From: an uncultured Thalassospira sp.
Lineage (GTDB): Bacteria > Pseudomonadota > Alphaproteobacteria > Rhodospirillales_A > Thalassospiraceae
Assembly: GCA_946885765.1 (NCBI GenBank)
Contig: CAMPHD010000184.1
Location: 1-6,742, forward strand
Direction: 5' to 3'
DNA length: 6,742 nt
In this document: positions 1 to 5,129 of the stretch, one piece after another
Numbering within the stretch: position 1 is the stretch's first letter
Layout of the letters: every line of letters starts with the position of its first letter
Notes under the pieces: model-generated
Databases searched by the model: none
The model's input: only the letters and a program-made list of their open reading frames with translations
Told to the model about the DNA's origin: nothing
Made by a program: the position numbers and the translations under genes

Positions 1-712
1 CTCCGAATGTCAGGAAACCAAGCTGTGCATCTGGCTGACGGAAAAACTCGACGATGATGCGCGAAATGCCATAACCGGCAACAAACGTCCCGCCAAGAAT
101 CCCCGGACGATGGCGAACATAGGCACTGCGCGACAGGATCAACAGCACGATAAACAGGATCAGACCTTCAAGTGCTGCTTCGTAAAGCTGGCTCGGGTGG
201 CGCGGTTCCGGCCCGCCATGCGGGAAGACCATGCCAATCGGCGCGTCCGTAACCCGGCCAAACAGCTCGCCATTGATGAAATTGGCAATCCGCCCGAAAA
301 ACAGCCCGATCGGGGTCGCCACCGCCGCGGCATCCAGCACCGCCAGAATGGAAATCCCGCGTTTGCGCGCAAACAGGATGATCGCCACGATCACGCCCAT
401 GAACCCGCCATGGAACGCCATACCGCCCTGCCATACCTTCAGGATATTGGCCGGGTTCGCCATGTAATATTCCAGATTGTAAAACAGGATATATCCCAAC
501 CGCCCGCCAAGGATGACGCCAAGCGTCGCCCAGAACAGCAAATCGTCAATGTCGCGTTTGCTCATGATATTGGGCGTCTTGGTGCAGTAATAGACGACGT
601 AACGCCAGCCAAGCAGCAACCCGGCAATATAGGCAAGGGCATACCAGCGGATTGCAATCGGACCGATATAGATCGCGATCGGGGCAATCGCCGGAAAGGC
701 AAGGCTTAGCAT
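1..712 (-). CDS. lgt: Prolipoprotein diacylglyceryl transferase (Lgt), 3' end off-window
   Basis: This inner-membrane enzyme transfers diacylglycerol from phosphatidylglycerol to the lipobox cysteine of prelipoproteins, the first step of lipoprotein maturation. The 237 codons visible, read from ATG at 710-712, contain the family landmarks. Y24 lies in RWYALAY, and H101 in FHGGFMG matches the important His103 of E. coli Lgt. The signature GRIANFINGELFG (140-152) carries R141, N144, E149 and G152. RIIVEFFRQPD begins at 218 and holds the R218/E222 pair equivalent to Arg239/Glu243. Hydrophobic segments near 10-40, 58-78, 98-116, 124-140, 182-194 and 205-220 fit a polytopic membrane protein. Family members run about 260-290 residues, so some 25-50 are missing beyond the left edge. 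GGAG (complement of 722-725) lies 9 nt before the ATG. The gene follows rfaD after 95 bp with no convincing terminator, so cotranscription is likely. The frame is intact. Confidence 0.96.
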   Translation of the reverse strand, partial: MLSLAFPAIAPIAIYIGPIAIRWYALAYIAGLLLGWRYVVYYCTKTPNIMSKRDIDDLLFWATLGVILGGRLGYILFYNLEYYMANPANILKVWQGGMAFHGGFMGVIVAIILFARKRGISILAVLDAAAVATPIGLFFGRIANFINGELFGRVTDAPIGMVFPHGGPEPRHPSQLYEAALEGLILFIVLLILSRSAYVRHRPGILGGTFVAGYGISRIIVEFFRQPDAQLGFLTFG

Positions 713-807
713 CAGGGGAAACTCCGTGACGTATATCTGTTGATTTACCGACTGGTCGCAAACGATCAGGGCAGGAACATGGCAAGCCATCCCCGACCTG
801 CATCGGC

Positions 808-1794
808 TTAACGGAACGGGTCCTCGGTCGCGAGGTAATCCTGAATATACTGACGCACCCCTTCTTCAAGCGGGGTCATGTTCGCACCGTATCCACACGC
901 GCGCAGCTTGGCCATATTGGCCTCGGTGAAATACTGGTATTTGTCGCGGATGCTTTCAGGTGTTGGCACGTACTGAATATCGGGTTCCTTGCCAATCGCG
1001 CGAAACACCGAAAGGGCGAGATCCTTGAAACTGCGCGCCTTGCCGGTACCAACGTTAAACAGATCGCTGACCTGCGGATTGTCATAAAGCCACATGATGA
1101 TGTCGACCACATCCCCGACCCAGACAAAATCGCGAAGCTGTCCGCCATCCTCGTAATCGGGATGATGCGATTTGAAAAGCGTTGCGGTTTCACCAGCCGA
1201 GAGCTTGTCAAACATCTGCGATACGACCGACCGCATGCCACCCTTGTGATATTCGTTCGGCCCATAGACGTTAAAGAATTTAAGCCCAGCCCACTGTTTC
1301 GGACGAAAACCGTTCTGATCAAGGATGGTTCGGAACCGGCGGTCGGTCGCATGTTTGGACCAGCCATAAGCATTCAGCGGTGCCAGTTTTGCCAGTTCAC
1401 CCTGATCGAAACTGTCGTCAAAGCCCTGCTTGCCATCGCCATAGGTCGCCGCCGACGAGGCATAGATCAAACGCGATGAATGCCGTGCGCACCATTCCCA
1501 AAGCCACGTCGTCAGCCTGTAATTGTTCTGCACGATCTTGTCGGCATCACGTTCGGTCGTGGCCGAAATCGCGCCCATATGGAAAATCGCATCAATGTCA
1601 CTGCCATGCGCCTCAAGAAAGGCCGGAAGATCGTCGGGATGCACGATATCGCGAAGGTTCCGCTTGGCGATATTTTTCCATTTGATCCCGTCACGCAGGC
1701 GATCAACAACCACAATGTCAGTTTCGCCGCGTTCTTCAAGCGCAGCCACGATATTGGACCCGATAAATCCGGCTCCTCCGGTTACGATCAGCAT
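808..1794 (-). CDS. rfaD: ADP-L-glycero-D-manno-heptose 6-epimerase
   Basis: This cytoplasmic short-chain dehydrogenase-type epimerase (also called hldD) converts ADP-D-glycero- to ADP-L-glycero-D-manno-heptose, the donor for the heptose inner core of lipopolysaccharide. The 328-residue product is complete; family members are around 310-330. The nucleotide-binding loop GGAGFIG is at 6-12 and the acidic end of strand 2 at D31. NYRLTT (90-95) and YASSAATYGDG (111-121) supply the serine region, and Y143-x3-K147 in YGWSK is the catalytic pair. FFNVYGPNEYHKGGM (173-187) is characteristic of this epimerase rather than of general sugar epimerases. The frame stays open upstream to 1935, but the ATG at 1792-1794 is chosen because GAGGAG lies 6 nt before it and homologues begin with M-x-I/V-VTGGAGFIG. 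It is divergent from ubiK and upstream of lgt. The product implies a Gram-negative envelope with heptose-containing LPS. Confidence 0.97.
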   Translation of the reverse strand: MLIVTGGAGFIGSNIVAALEERGETDIVVVDRLRDGIKWKNIAKRNLRDIVHPDDLPAFLEAHGSDIDAIFHMGAISATTERDADKIVQNNYRLTTWLWEWCARHSSRLIYASSAATYGDGKQGFDDSFDQGELAKLAPLNAYGWSKHATDRRFRTILDQNGFRPKQWAGLKFFNVYGPNEYHKGGMRSVVSQMFDKLSAGETATLFKSHHPDYEDGGQLRDFVWVGDVVDIIMWLYDNPQVSDLFNVGTGKARSFKDLALSVFRAIGKEPDIQYVPTPESIRDKYQYFTEANMAKLRACGYGANMTPLEEGVRQYIQDYLATEDPFR

Positions 1795-1800
1795 TGCATT

Positions 1801-1806
1801 CTCCTC
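1801..1806 (-). promoter_or_regulatory. Ribosome binding site of rfaD
   Basis: GAGGAG on the minus strand, 6 nt before the ATG at 1794. It decides against the longer reading frame that opens at 1935, whose extra 47 residues match nothing expected in the family. Confidence 0.85.
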
Positions 1807-1860
1807 GCAGCACTTTGTCTTGTGCAGCCTTTTGGGCAGTCGATTGTAAAAACTGACAAC

Positions 1861-1889
1861 TTTATAGGCCCCGCCCTGATCTGGAGCAA
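1861..1889 (-). promoter_or_regulatory. Candidate sigma-70 promoter for rfaD-lgt
   Basis: On the minus strand, TTGCTC (complement of 1884-1889), a 17-bp spacer and TATAAA (complement of 1861-1866). The -10 box is good (5/6) and the -35 box weak (3/6). Transcription would start near 1854, giving a leader of about 60 nt. This is the best candidate in the divergent region, judged by eye only. Confidence 0.4.
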
Positions 1890-1936
1890 GAAAAGCTGTT
1901 TGTTTTTCCTCTATATCCGGCAGATCGACGATCAAC

Positions 1937-1966
1937 TTGCCTTGATAACCCTAACACCCATATTAT
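1937..1966 (+). promoter_or_regulatory. Candidate sigma-70 promoter for ubiK
   Basis: TTGCCT (1937-1942), an 18-bp spacer and TATTAT (1961-1966). The boxes match consensus at 4/6 and 5/6. The predicted start near 1973 gives a leader of about 50 nt. TTGATA at 1942-1947 is a better -35 hexamer but lies only 13 bp from TATTAT. Confidence 0.4.
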
Positions 1967-2014
1967 GCGCATGTTTTGCGGATATGCCGTAACCGCCGAT
2001 ATTGCCCGAAAGAC

Positions 2015-2018
2015 GGAG
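2015..2018 (+). promoter_or_regulatory. Ribosome binding site of ubiK
   Basis: GGAG 6 nt before the ATG at 2025. It supports this start over the in-frame ATG at 1965, which has no Shine-Dalgarno sequence and would overlap the predicted promoter. Confidence 0.75.
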
Positions 2019-2024
2019 ACAAAG

Positions 2025-2330
2025 ATGCAGATCAATAACCGTATTCTTGACGACCTGACCCGTGTCACCAATTCCGCATTGGGCACCATGACCGGCATGA
2101 AGGGCGAGATCGATGCGCTTGTCCGTCAGCAGTTTGAAAAAATTCTGGCCGGGATGGACATGGTTACACGCGAAGAATTTGACGTCGTGCATGATGTCGC
2201 GATCCGTGCTGCCGAACGTATTGATGGCCTCGAAGCCAAAATTGCCGAACTTGAAGAACGCCTAGCCAAGGCAAATAAACCTGCCGCCAAACGCGCCAGC
2301 AGCAAACCGGCTGCAAAAAAAGACGCATAA
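2025..2330 (+). CDS. ubiK: Accessory factor UbiK family protein (BMFP domain)
   Basis: UbiK helps the aerobic ubiquinone biosynthesis complex by binding UbiJ in E. coli; the family was earlier known as YqiC/BMFP and is a trimeric coiled-coil protein that associates with membrane lipid. The 101-residue product has an amphipathic N-terminal helix (about 3-45). Next comes the family core MDMVTREEFDV (44-54), close to the E. coli LDLVSREEFDV, and then a leucine-rich coiled coil to about residue 83 containing LEAKIAELEERL (69-80). The last 17 residues form an Ala/Lys/Ser-rich basic tail with two copies of KPAAK, which the E. coli protein lacks. The start is set by GGAG at 2015-2018. It is divergent from rfaD, and YbjN follows in the same direction after 189 bp. 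The assignment rests on the REEFDV core and length; involvement in ubiquinone synthesis is inferred from the family. Confidence 0.9.
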   Translation: MQINNRILDDLTRVTNSALGTMTGMKGEIDALVRQQFEKILAGMDMVTREEFDVVHDVAIRAAERIDGLEAKIAELEERLAKANKPAAKRASSKPAAKKDA

Positions 2331-2452
2331 CCGGGAAATCATCCCCACATACAGGCAAGGAACGCCGTTCACACAGGGTCGCGGAAAGGTCGACCGGGGA
2401 CAGCGGATTGCCGATCACATGAAATTCATTTCTGTCCTGCGTCGCGGGGCGG
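2331..2452 (+). other. ubiK-ybjN spacer, no gene or clear terminator
   Basis: I see no open reading frame with a ribosome binding site and no hairpin followed by a T run here. The only dyad noticed is the short palindrome GGTCGACC near 2387. Readthrough from ubiK into the next gene is therefore possible alongside the promoter at 2453-2481. Confidence 0.5.
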
Positions 2453-2481
2453 TTGAAACGCGGCGGGCACCGGCATATAGT
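2453..2481 (+). promoter_or_regulatory. Strong sigma-70-type promoter for the YbjN gene
   Basis: TTGAAA (2453-2458), exactly 17 bp, then TATAGT (2476-2481). Each hexamer matches consensus at 5 of 6 positions with the optimal spacer, making this the best-looking promoter in the window. The start should fall near 2488, giving a leader of about 32 nt. Confidence 0.65.
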
Positions 2482-2519
2482 GCGCGCCCTTTCGCATATG
2501 CAGAGACTGGCAAATTTAT

Positions 2520-3026
2520 ATGAACGACCACCTGGAAGATATCGGCGACCTTGGCGACGAAAATCCGTTGCTGCTTGTCGAAGATATCGCCCGCACCAAT
2601 GACTGGCACGTGGAACGTCGCAGCGAAGATGAAGTCGTTGTCGAAATCCCGGCGCATTGGTGCACGTATCTGGTCTATTTCACCTGGCGCGAAGATGCCG
2701 AAGCGCTTCACATTGCCTGCTGCTATGACCTGTTCGTGCCCGAGCCACTGCGCCCGCGCATTTATGAATTGCTGGCAAAGTGCAATGAACAGCTTTGGCT
2801 TGGCCATTTCGGATTGTGGCTTGATGAAAACATGCCGCTGTTTCGCCATACGCTTTTGTTTGGCGGCGACGTGCCGCCGATGGTCGAACAGTTCGAAGAA
2901 CTGATCGATATCGCCATTTCCGAATGCGAACGTTTTTTCCCGGCCTTCAATTTTGTTCTGGGTCAGGGCAAAACCCCGGACGAGGCATTGACCCATTCCA
3001 TGCTGGAACCTGTCGGTCAGGCATAG
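2520..3026 (+). CDS. YbjN domain-containing protein
   Basis: This is a 168-residue, acidic, probably cytoplasmic protein with no signal peptide or membrane segment. It fits the YbjN family, which has a fold like type III secretion chaperones; E. coli YbjN affects motility, biofilm and stress traits, but its biochemical role is not settled. The visible pattern is an N-terminal helix (16-28), and strands WHVERRSEDEVVVEIP (29-44) and CTYLVYFTWRED (48-59). Then come HIACCYDLFVP (64-74), a helix IYELLAKCNEQL (81-92), GHFGLWLDEN (95-104), LFRHTLLFGGD (107-117), and a long C-terminal helix (119-140). The ATG at 2520 has no good Shine-Dalgarno sequence; the nearest purine run, GAGA at 2503-2506, is about 13 nt away. 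No better in-frame start is seen. It has its own promoter and a terminator just after the stop, so it is probably monocistronic or last after ubiK. Confidence 0.88.
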   Translation: MNDHLEDIGDLGDENPLLLVEDIARTNDWHVERRSEDEVVVEIPAHWCTYLVYFTWREDAEALHIACCYDLFVPEPLRPRIYELLAKCNEQLWLGHFGLWLDENMPLFRHTLLFGGDVPPMVEQFEELIDIAISECERFFPAFNFVLGQGKTPDEALTHSMLEPVGQA

Positions 3027-3040
3027 GCGGCTTTACCGCC
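3026..3040 (+). other. Small hairpin overlapping the YbjN stop codon
   Basis: GGCGG-CTTTA-CCGCC forms a 5-bp all-GC stem with a 5-nt loop. Its left arm begins on the last base of the TAG stop. It has no T run and sits just upstream of the terminator at 3053; it could stabilise the mRNA 3' end or be chance. Confidence 0.4.
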
Positions 3041-3052
3041 AGACGCACTTCA

Positions 3053-3089
3053 AAAAGGGTTGGCCGATGTGCCGACCCTTTTGTTTGTC
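3053..3089 (+). terminator. Rho-independent terminator after the YbjN gene
   Basis: AAAAGGGTTGGC (3053-3064) pairs over its full 12 bp with GCCGACCCTTTT (3071-3082), with one U-G wobble. The loop is the 6-nt CGATGT, and the T-rich run TTTTGTTTG follows. It ends the ubiK-ybjN unit and isolates proC. Confidence 0.88.
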
Positions 3090-3363
3090 GGCGCGTAAAA
3101 AATTTTGCCAATAGCGGTGAACGGTCATCGCCATATAAATCCCGGCAGGCGGTCCTGAACAACACCCCGCACGACACAAAATCCCGTGCCGGTCGATCCT
3201 CTCAGAAAAACACCCCGCATCGCGATATTTGACGGCAATCTGCTGTGAATTTCACCCCTCCCCTTGCCCCTGTGACCGACTTGACCCACCTTCAGAACAT
3301 CGCTACGGCATTGCATTGCGATTGCTGATCCACACATAGTCGGCAGTCAGGGATGGAAAAAGC
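3090..3363 (+). other. Intergenic region upstream of proC
   Basis: About 270 bp without a supportable gene; the open frames here lack ribosome binding sites and recognisable protein. It contains an 11-bp direct repeat AACACCCCGCA (3161-3171 and 3209-3219) and a small GCACG/CGTGC dyad between the copies. ATTGC occurs three times in close succession at 3310-3324. The best promoter guess for proC is TTGCAT (3311-3316), 18 bp, CATAGT (3335-3340), which is weak. TTGACC at 3281-3286 is a good -35 but has no fitting -10. How proC is transcribed is not clear from the sequence. Confidence 0.45.
3161..3219 (+). repeat. Pair of 11-bp direct repeats
   Basis: AACACCCCGCA occurs at 3161-3171 and 3209-3219, 48 bp start to start. 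Both copies lie upstream of proC in non-coding sequence. The function, if any, is unknown; the exact identity over 11 bases is what can be seen. Confidence 0.4.
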
Positions 3364-3375
3364 GGAGCAGATTTT

Positions 3376-4191
3376 ATGAATACGCGTCTATTGCTGGTCG
3401 GTTGCGGCAAGATGGGTAGTGCCATGCTTGAGGGTTGGCTGGCCAAGGGACTTAAACCCGACAATGTTTATATCGTCGAGCAGGCCGAAGCAGCCGACAA
3501 GCTGTCAACCCGCTATGGCATTCACGGCATCACCGATGTCGCCGAAATGCCGCAGGACTTCATCCCGCAGGTTGTTCTGTTTGCCGTCAAGCCACAGGTT
3601 CTGCCCGACGTGATCGACGGGTACAAGCCGCTGGTACGGGCCGAAACGGTTTTCCTGTCGGTTGCGGCGGGCAAAACCATCAGCTTCTTTGCCGATCATG
3701 TTGGCGACACCGCGCGCATCGTTCGCGCCATGCCCAACACCCCTGCCGCCGTATCGCGCGGCATGACCGTGATGTGCCCGACCGATAATGTCAGTCTGGC
3801 GCAACGCGACATGTGTGAAACGCTTCTGGCCACCGTCGGCATGGTATCGTGGGTAAGTGATGAAAGCCTGATGGATGCGGTCACCGCCCTTTCGGGCAGC
3901 GGGCCTGCCTATATCTTCCATCTGGTCGAAGCCATGGCGCAGGCGGGTGAGGCTGCCGGTCTTCCGGCTGATCAGGCGATGATACTCGCACGCCAGACCG
4001 TTGTCGGTGCTGGCTTTCTGCTTGATGCCAGCGAGGAAACCGCGGCAACCCTGCGCGAAAATGTCACCAGCCCAGGCGGCACCACTGCTGCTGCCCTGTC
4101 GGTGTTAATGGATGCGCAGAACGGCCTGCCGGAACTTATGACCCGCGCGGTCGAGGCCGCCCGGAAACGTTCTGTCGAACTGGCAGGTTAA
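3376..4191 (+). CDS. proC: Pyrroline-5-carboxylate reductase
   Basis: ProC reduces 1-pyrroline-5-carboxylate to L-proline with NAD(P)H, the last step of proline biosynthesis in the cytoplasm. The product is 271 residues, the usual family length. An N-terminal Rossmann motif GCGKMGSAMLEG (9-20) binds the dinucleotide, and VLFAVKPQ (67-74) and SVAAGKT (95-101) follow the standard order. RAMPNTPAAV (117-126) is the conserved MPNTP segment. The C-terminal dimerisation and substrate region has ALSGSGPAYIF (171-181) and the family signature LRENVTSPGGTTAAAL (226-241). GGAG at 3364-3367, 8 nt before the ATG, supports the start. Codon use is typical of the window and the frame is intact. The next gene starts 34 bp downstream with a strong ribosome binding site, so the two probably form an operon. 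Nothing unusual is seen. Confidence 0.98.
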   Translation: MNTRLLLVGCGKMGSAMLEGWLAKGLKPDNVYIVEQAEAADKLSTRYGIHGITDVAEMPQDFIPQVVLFAVKPQVLPDVIDGYKPLVRAETVFLSVAAGKTISFFADHVGDTARIVRAMPNTPAAVSRGMTVMCPTDNVSLAQRDMCETLLATVGMVSWVSDESLMDAVTALSGSGPAYIFHLVEAMAQAGEAAGLPADQAMILARQTVVGAGFLLDASEETAATLRENVTSPGGTTAAALSVLMDAQNGLPELMTRAVEAARKRSVELAG

Positions 4192-4225
4192 ACCGCCATT
4201 CACAATTGCGATAAAGGAGACGATC

Positions 4226-4930
4226 ATGCCTGCCAAAAAAGATGCGCAAACCAAACTGACCGATGCTGCCATGGATCTGGCAGCATCGGGACGCTGGCAT
4301 GACGTCACCATGATCGATATCGCGCAATCGGCAGAGGTCGAGATCGGCGTTGCCTTTGATCATTTCAAAAGCAAGGCCGATATCCTGCGCCAGCTCGTGC
4401 GCAAGATTGACCGGATTGTCCTTGCCGATCTTGATCCCGCCGATTTCAACGAACCCGGCCATGACCGGCTGATCTCGGTGATGATGGCACGGTTTGACGC
4501 GCTGGAACCCTATCGCCCCGCACTTCGGTCGATCATCGCCAGTGGCGGCGACCTTGGCCCTGCCGACAGCCTGCGCGCGATCAAAACCCATTTCGGGTCG
4601 ATGCGCTGGATGCTGGACGCCAGCGGCTTTACCACCGGTGGTCTGCATGGCAGTTTGCGCGTCGCCGGGATGGGAACGATTTATGCCCGGTGCTTCAAAC
4701 AGTGGCTTGATGATGAAACCGCCGATTTCGGTCCGACCATGGCTGCCCTTGACCGGGCACTGTCACGTGGCAGCGAATGGGACAAACGGATCGGTAGTGG
4801 CATTTCCCGACTCAACAGCGTCTGCGGAAAAATTCAGAAAAAATGTGACCGGTTTGCACAAAAATATTGCAGCAATGATCGGCCGACGAAGACATCCCCG
4901 GCGGCTGAAAATGACGGTGTAAATCCCTAA
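4226..4930 (+). CDS. TetR/AcrR-like HTH protein with COQ9-like C-terminal half
   Basis: The 234-residue product starts with a TetR-type DNA-binding domain. A first helix spans about 8-21, and the helix-turn-helix region MIDIAQSAEVEIGVAFDHF (29-47) ends in the typical F-x-S/N-K element FKSKADIL (47-54). The all-helical second half includes FGSMRWML (123-130), GGLHGSLRVAGMG (138-150) and FKQWLDDETADF (157-168). The W-L-D-D-E stretch resembles COQ9, a TetR-fold protein that binds lipid for ubiquinone synthesis, so a non-regulatory role is possible; I favour a regulator of unknown ligand. The first helices look complete. After about residue 182 the sequence becomes a basic, Cys/Lys-rich tail of some 50 residues with codons unlike the rest, such as CGA, TGT, ACA and GTA. 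AAGGAG at 4214-4219, 6 nt before the ATG, sets the start. It is likely cotranscribed with proC and lies upstream of the phasin gene. Confidence 0.82.
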   Translation: MPAKKDAQTKLTDAAMDLAASGRWHDVTMIDIAQSAEVEIGVAFDHFKSKADILRQLVRKIDRIVLADLDPADFNEPGHDRLISVMMARFDALEPYRPALRSIIASGGDLGPADSLRAIKTHFGSMRWMLDASGFTTGGLHGSLRVAGMGTIYARCFKQWLDDETADFGPTMAALDRALSRGSEWDKRIGSGISRLNSVCGKIQKKCDRFAQKYCSNDRPTKTSPAAENDGVNP

Positions 4931-4952
4931 ATGTTTGATTTAGAACAGGGAT
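4923..4952 (+). other. Bulged hairpin at the 3' end of the TetR-like gene
   Basis: ATCCCTAAAT (4923-4932) can pair with ATTT (4938-4941) and AGGGAT (4947-4952) around the loop GTTTG, leaving a 5-nt bulge. The gene's TAA stop lies in the left arm. No T run follows, so it is not a standard terminator; it may be a weak terminator, an mRNA end stabiliser or chance. Confidence 0.35.
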
Positions 4953-4960
4953 CACAAAAC

Positions 4961-4975
4961 ATAACCCAAGGTTAT
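4961..4975. promoter_or_regulatory. Perfect palindrome ATAACC-CAA-GGTTAT
   Basis: A 6-bp inverted repeat with a 3-bp centre, upstream of the phasin promoter. It differs in sequence from the two TGC-N3-GCA palindromes downstream, so if it is an operator it belongs to another regulator, perhaps the adjacent TetR-like protein. No direct evidence supports this. Confidence 0.3.
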
Positions 4976-5006
4976 CAAGCGCAACAAAAACCAAACCATG
5001 AAGTTT

Positions 5007-5021
5007 TTGTGCAGTGCAAAA
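5007..5021. promoter_or_regulatory. Putative PhaR-type operator, upstream copy
   Basis: TTGTGCAGTGCAAAA is a 15-mer palindrome with a single mismatched pair around a central G at 5014 and contains TGC-N3-GCA. It ends 6 bp before the predicted -35 box of the phasin gene. It matches the downstream copy at 12 of 15 positions. PhaR regulators of Paracoccus and Rhodobacter bind TGC-rich CTGC-N3/4-GCAG-like sites at phasin promoters; assigning PhaR here is inference. Confidence 0.6.
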
Positions 5022-5027
5022 TAAACC

Positions 5028-5056
5028 TTGACGAAAGAGGTTCATTCCTTCATATT
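5028..5056 (+). promoter_or_regulatory. Predicted phasin promoter
   Basis: TTGACG (5028-5033, 5/6), a 17-bp spacer and CATATT (5051-5056, 4/6). Transcription would start near 5063, giving a leader of about 67 nt. The promoter lies exactly between two similar palindromes, which strengthens the assignment. Confidence 0.6.
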
Positions 5057-5066
5057 GCAGTTGAAT

Positions 5067-5081
5067 TTGTGCGGCGCACAA
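5067..5081. promoter_or_regulatory. Putative PhaR-type operator, downstream copy
   Basis: TTGTGCGGCGCACAA is a perfect 7-1-7 inverted repeat centred at 5074, exactly 60 bp from the centre of the upstream copy. It starts a few bases after the predicted transcription start, where a bound repressor would block promoter clearance. Confidence 0.65.
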
Positions 5082-5117
5082 TAGCGCCTCATTCCACACC
5101 TGTTGCAAATTGTTGAT

Positions 5118-5121
5118 GGAG
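5118..5121 (+). promoter_or_regulatory. Ribosome binding site of the phasin gene
   Basis: GGAG 8 nt before the ATG at 5130. It decides for this start over the in-frame TTG at 5103, which would add nine residues and lacks its own Shine-Dalgarno sequence. Confidence 0.75.
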
Positions 5122-5129
5122 TGCAAACC

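Noticed and set aside
110..709. 199-codon open frame on the plus strand opposite lgt
   Set aside because: It lies exactly antisense to a well-supported lgt frame; its product is rich in Arg, Gln, His and Asp with no recognisable domain, typical of antisense shadows in this base composition.
771..805. Possible terminator between rfaD and lgt (ATGG-CTTG-CCAT)
   Set aside because: Only a 4-bp stem with a tetraloop and no T run on the minus strand; too weak to call.
546..869. 107-codon minus-strand frame across the rfaD-lgt junction
   Set aside because: It overlaps the ends of both real genes in another frame, has no ribosome binding site and no protein-like pattern.
1480..1992. 170-codon plus-strand frame opposite rfaD
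   Set aside because: Antisense to conserved rfaD codons and running through its promoter; no recognisable protein features.
1965..2024. N-terminal extension of UbiK from ATG 1965
   Set aside because: No ribosome binding site, the start would overlap the predicted -10 box, and the added residues do not fit the family; ATG 2025 has GGAG at the right distance.
2498..2602. Small ORF of about 34 codons (ATG at 2498) overlapping the YbjN start out of frame
   Set aside because: It begins about 10 nt after the predicted transcription start without a ribosome binding site and encodes an Arg-rich sequence read from YbjN codons; probably chance.
2415..2996. 193-codon minus-strand frame opposite the YbjN gene
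   Set aside because: The plus-strand frame has a YbjN-like pattern, a promoter and a terminator; the antisense product has none of these.
3125..3337. 70-codon minus-strand frame in the proC upstream region
   Set aside because: No Shine-Dalgarno sequence before its start, no domain, and it covers a stretch better explained as non-coding control DNA.
4136..4648. 170-codon minus-strand frame across the end of proC and the TetR-like gene
   Set aside because: Antisense to two well-supported frames and their intergenic ribosome binding site; product looks like a shadow.
1941..4979. 10-mer CTTGATAACC at 1941-1950 also found on the minus strand at 4970-4979
   Set aside because: Tens of 10-mer matches are expected by chance in a window this size, and the two sites share no wider context.
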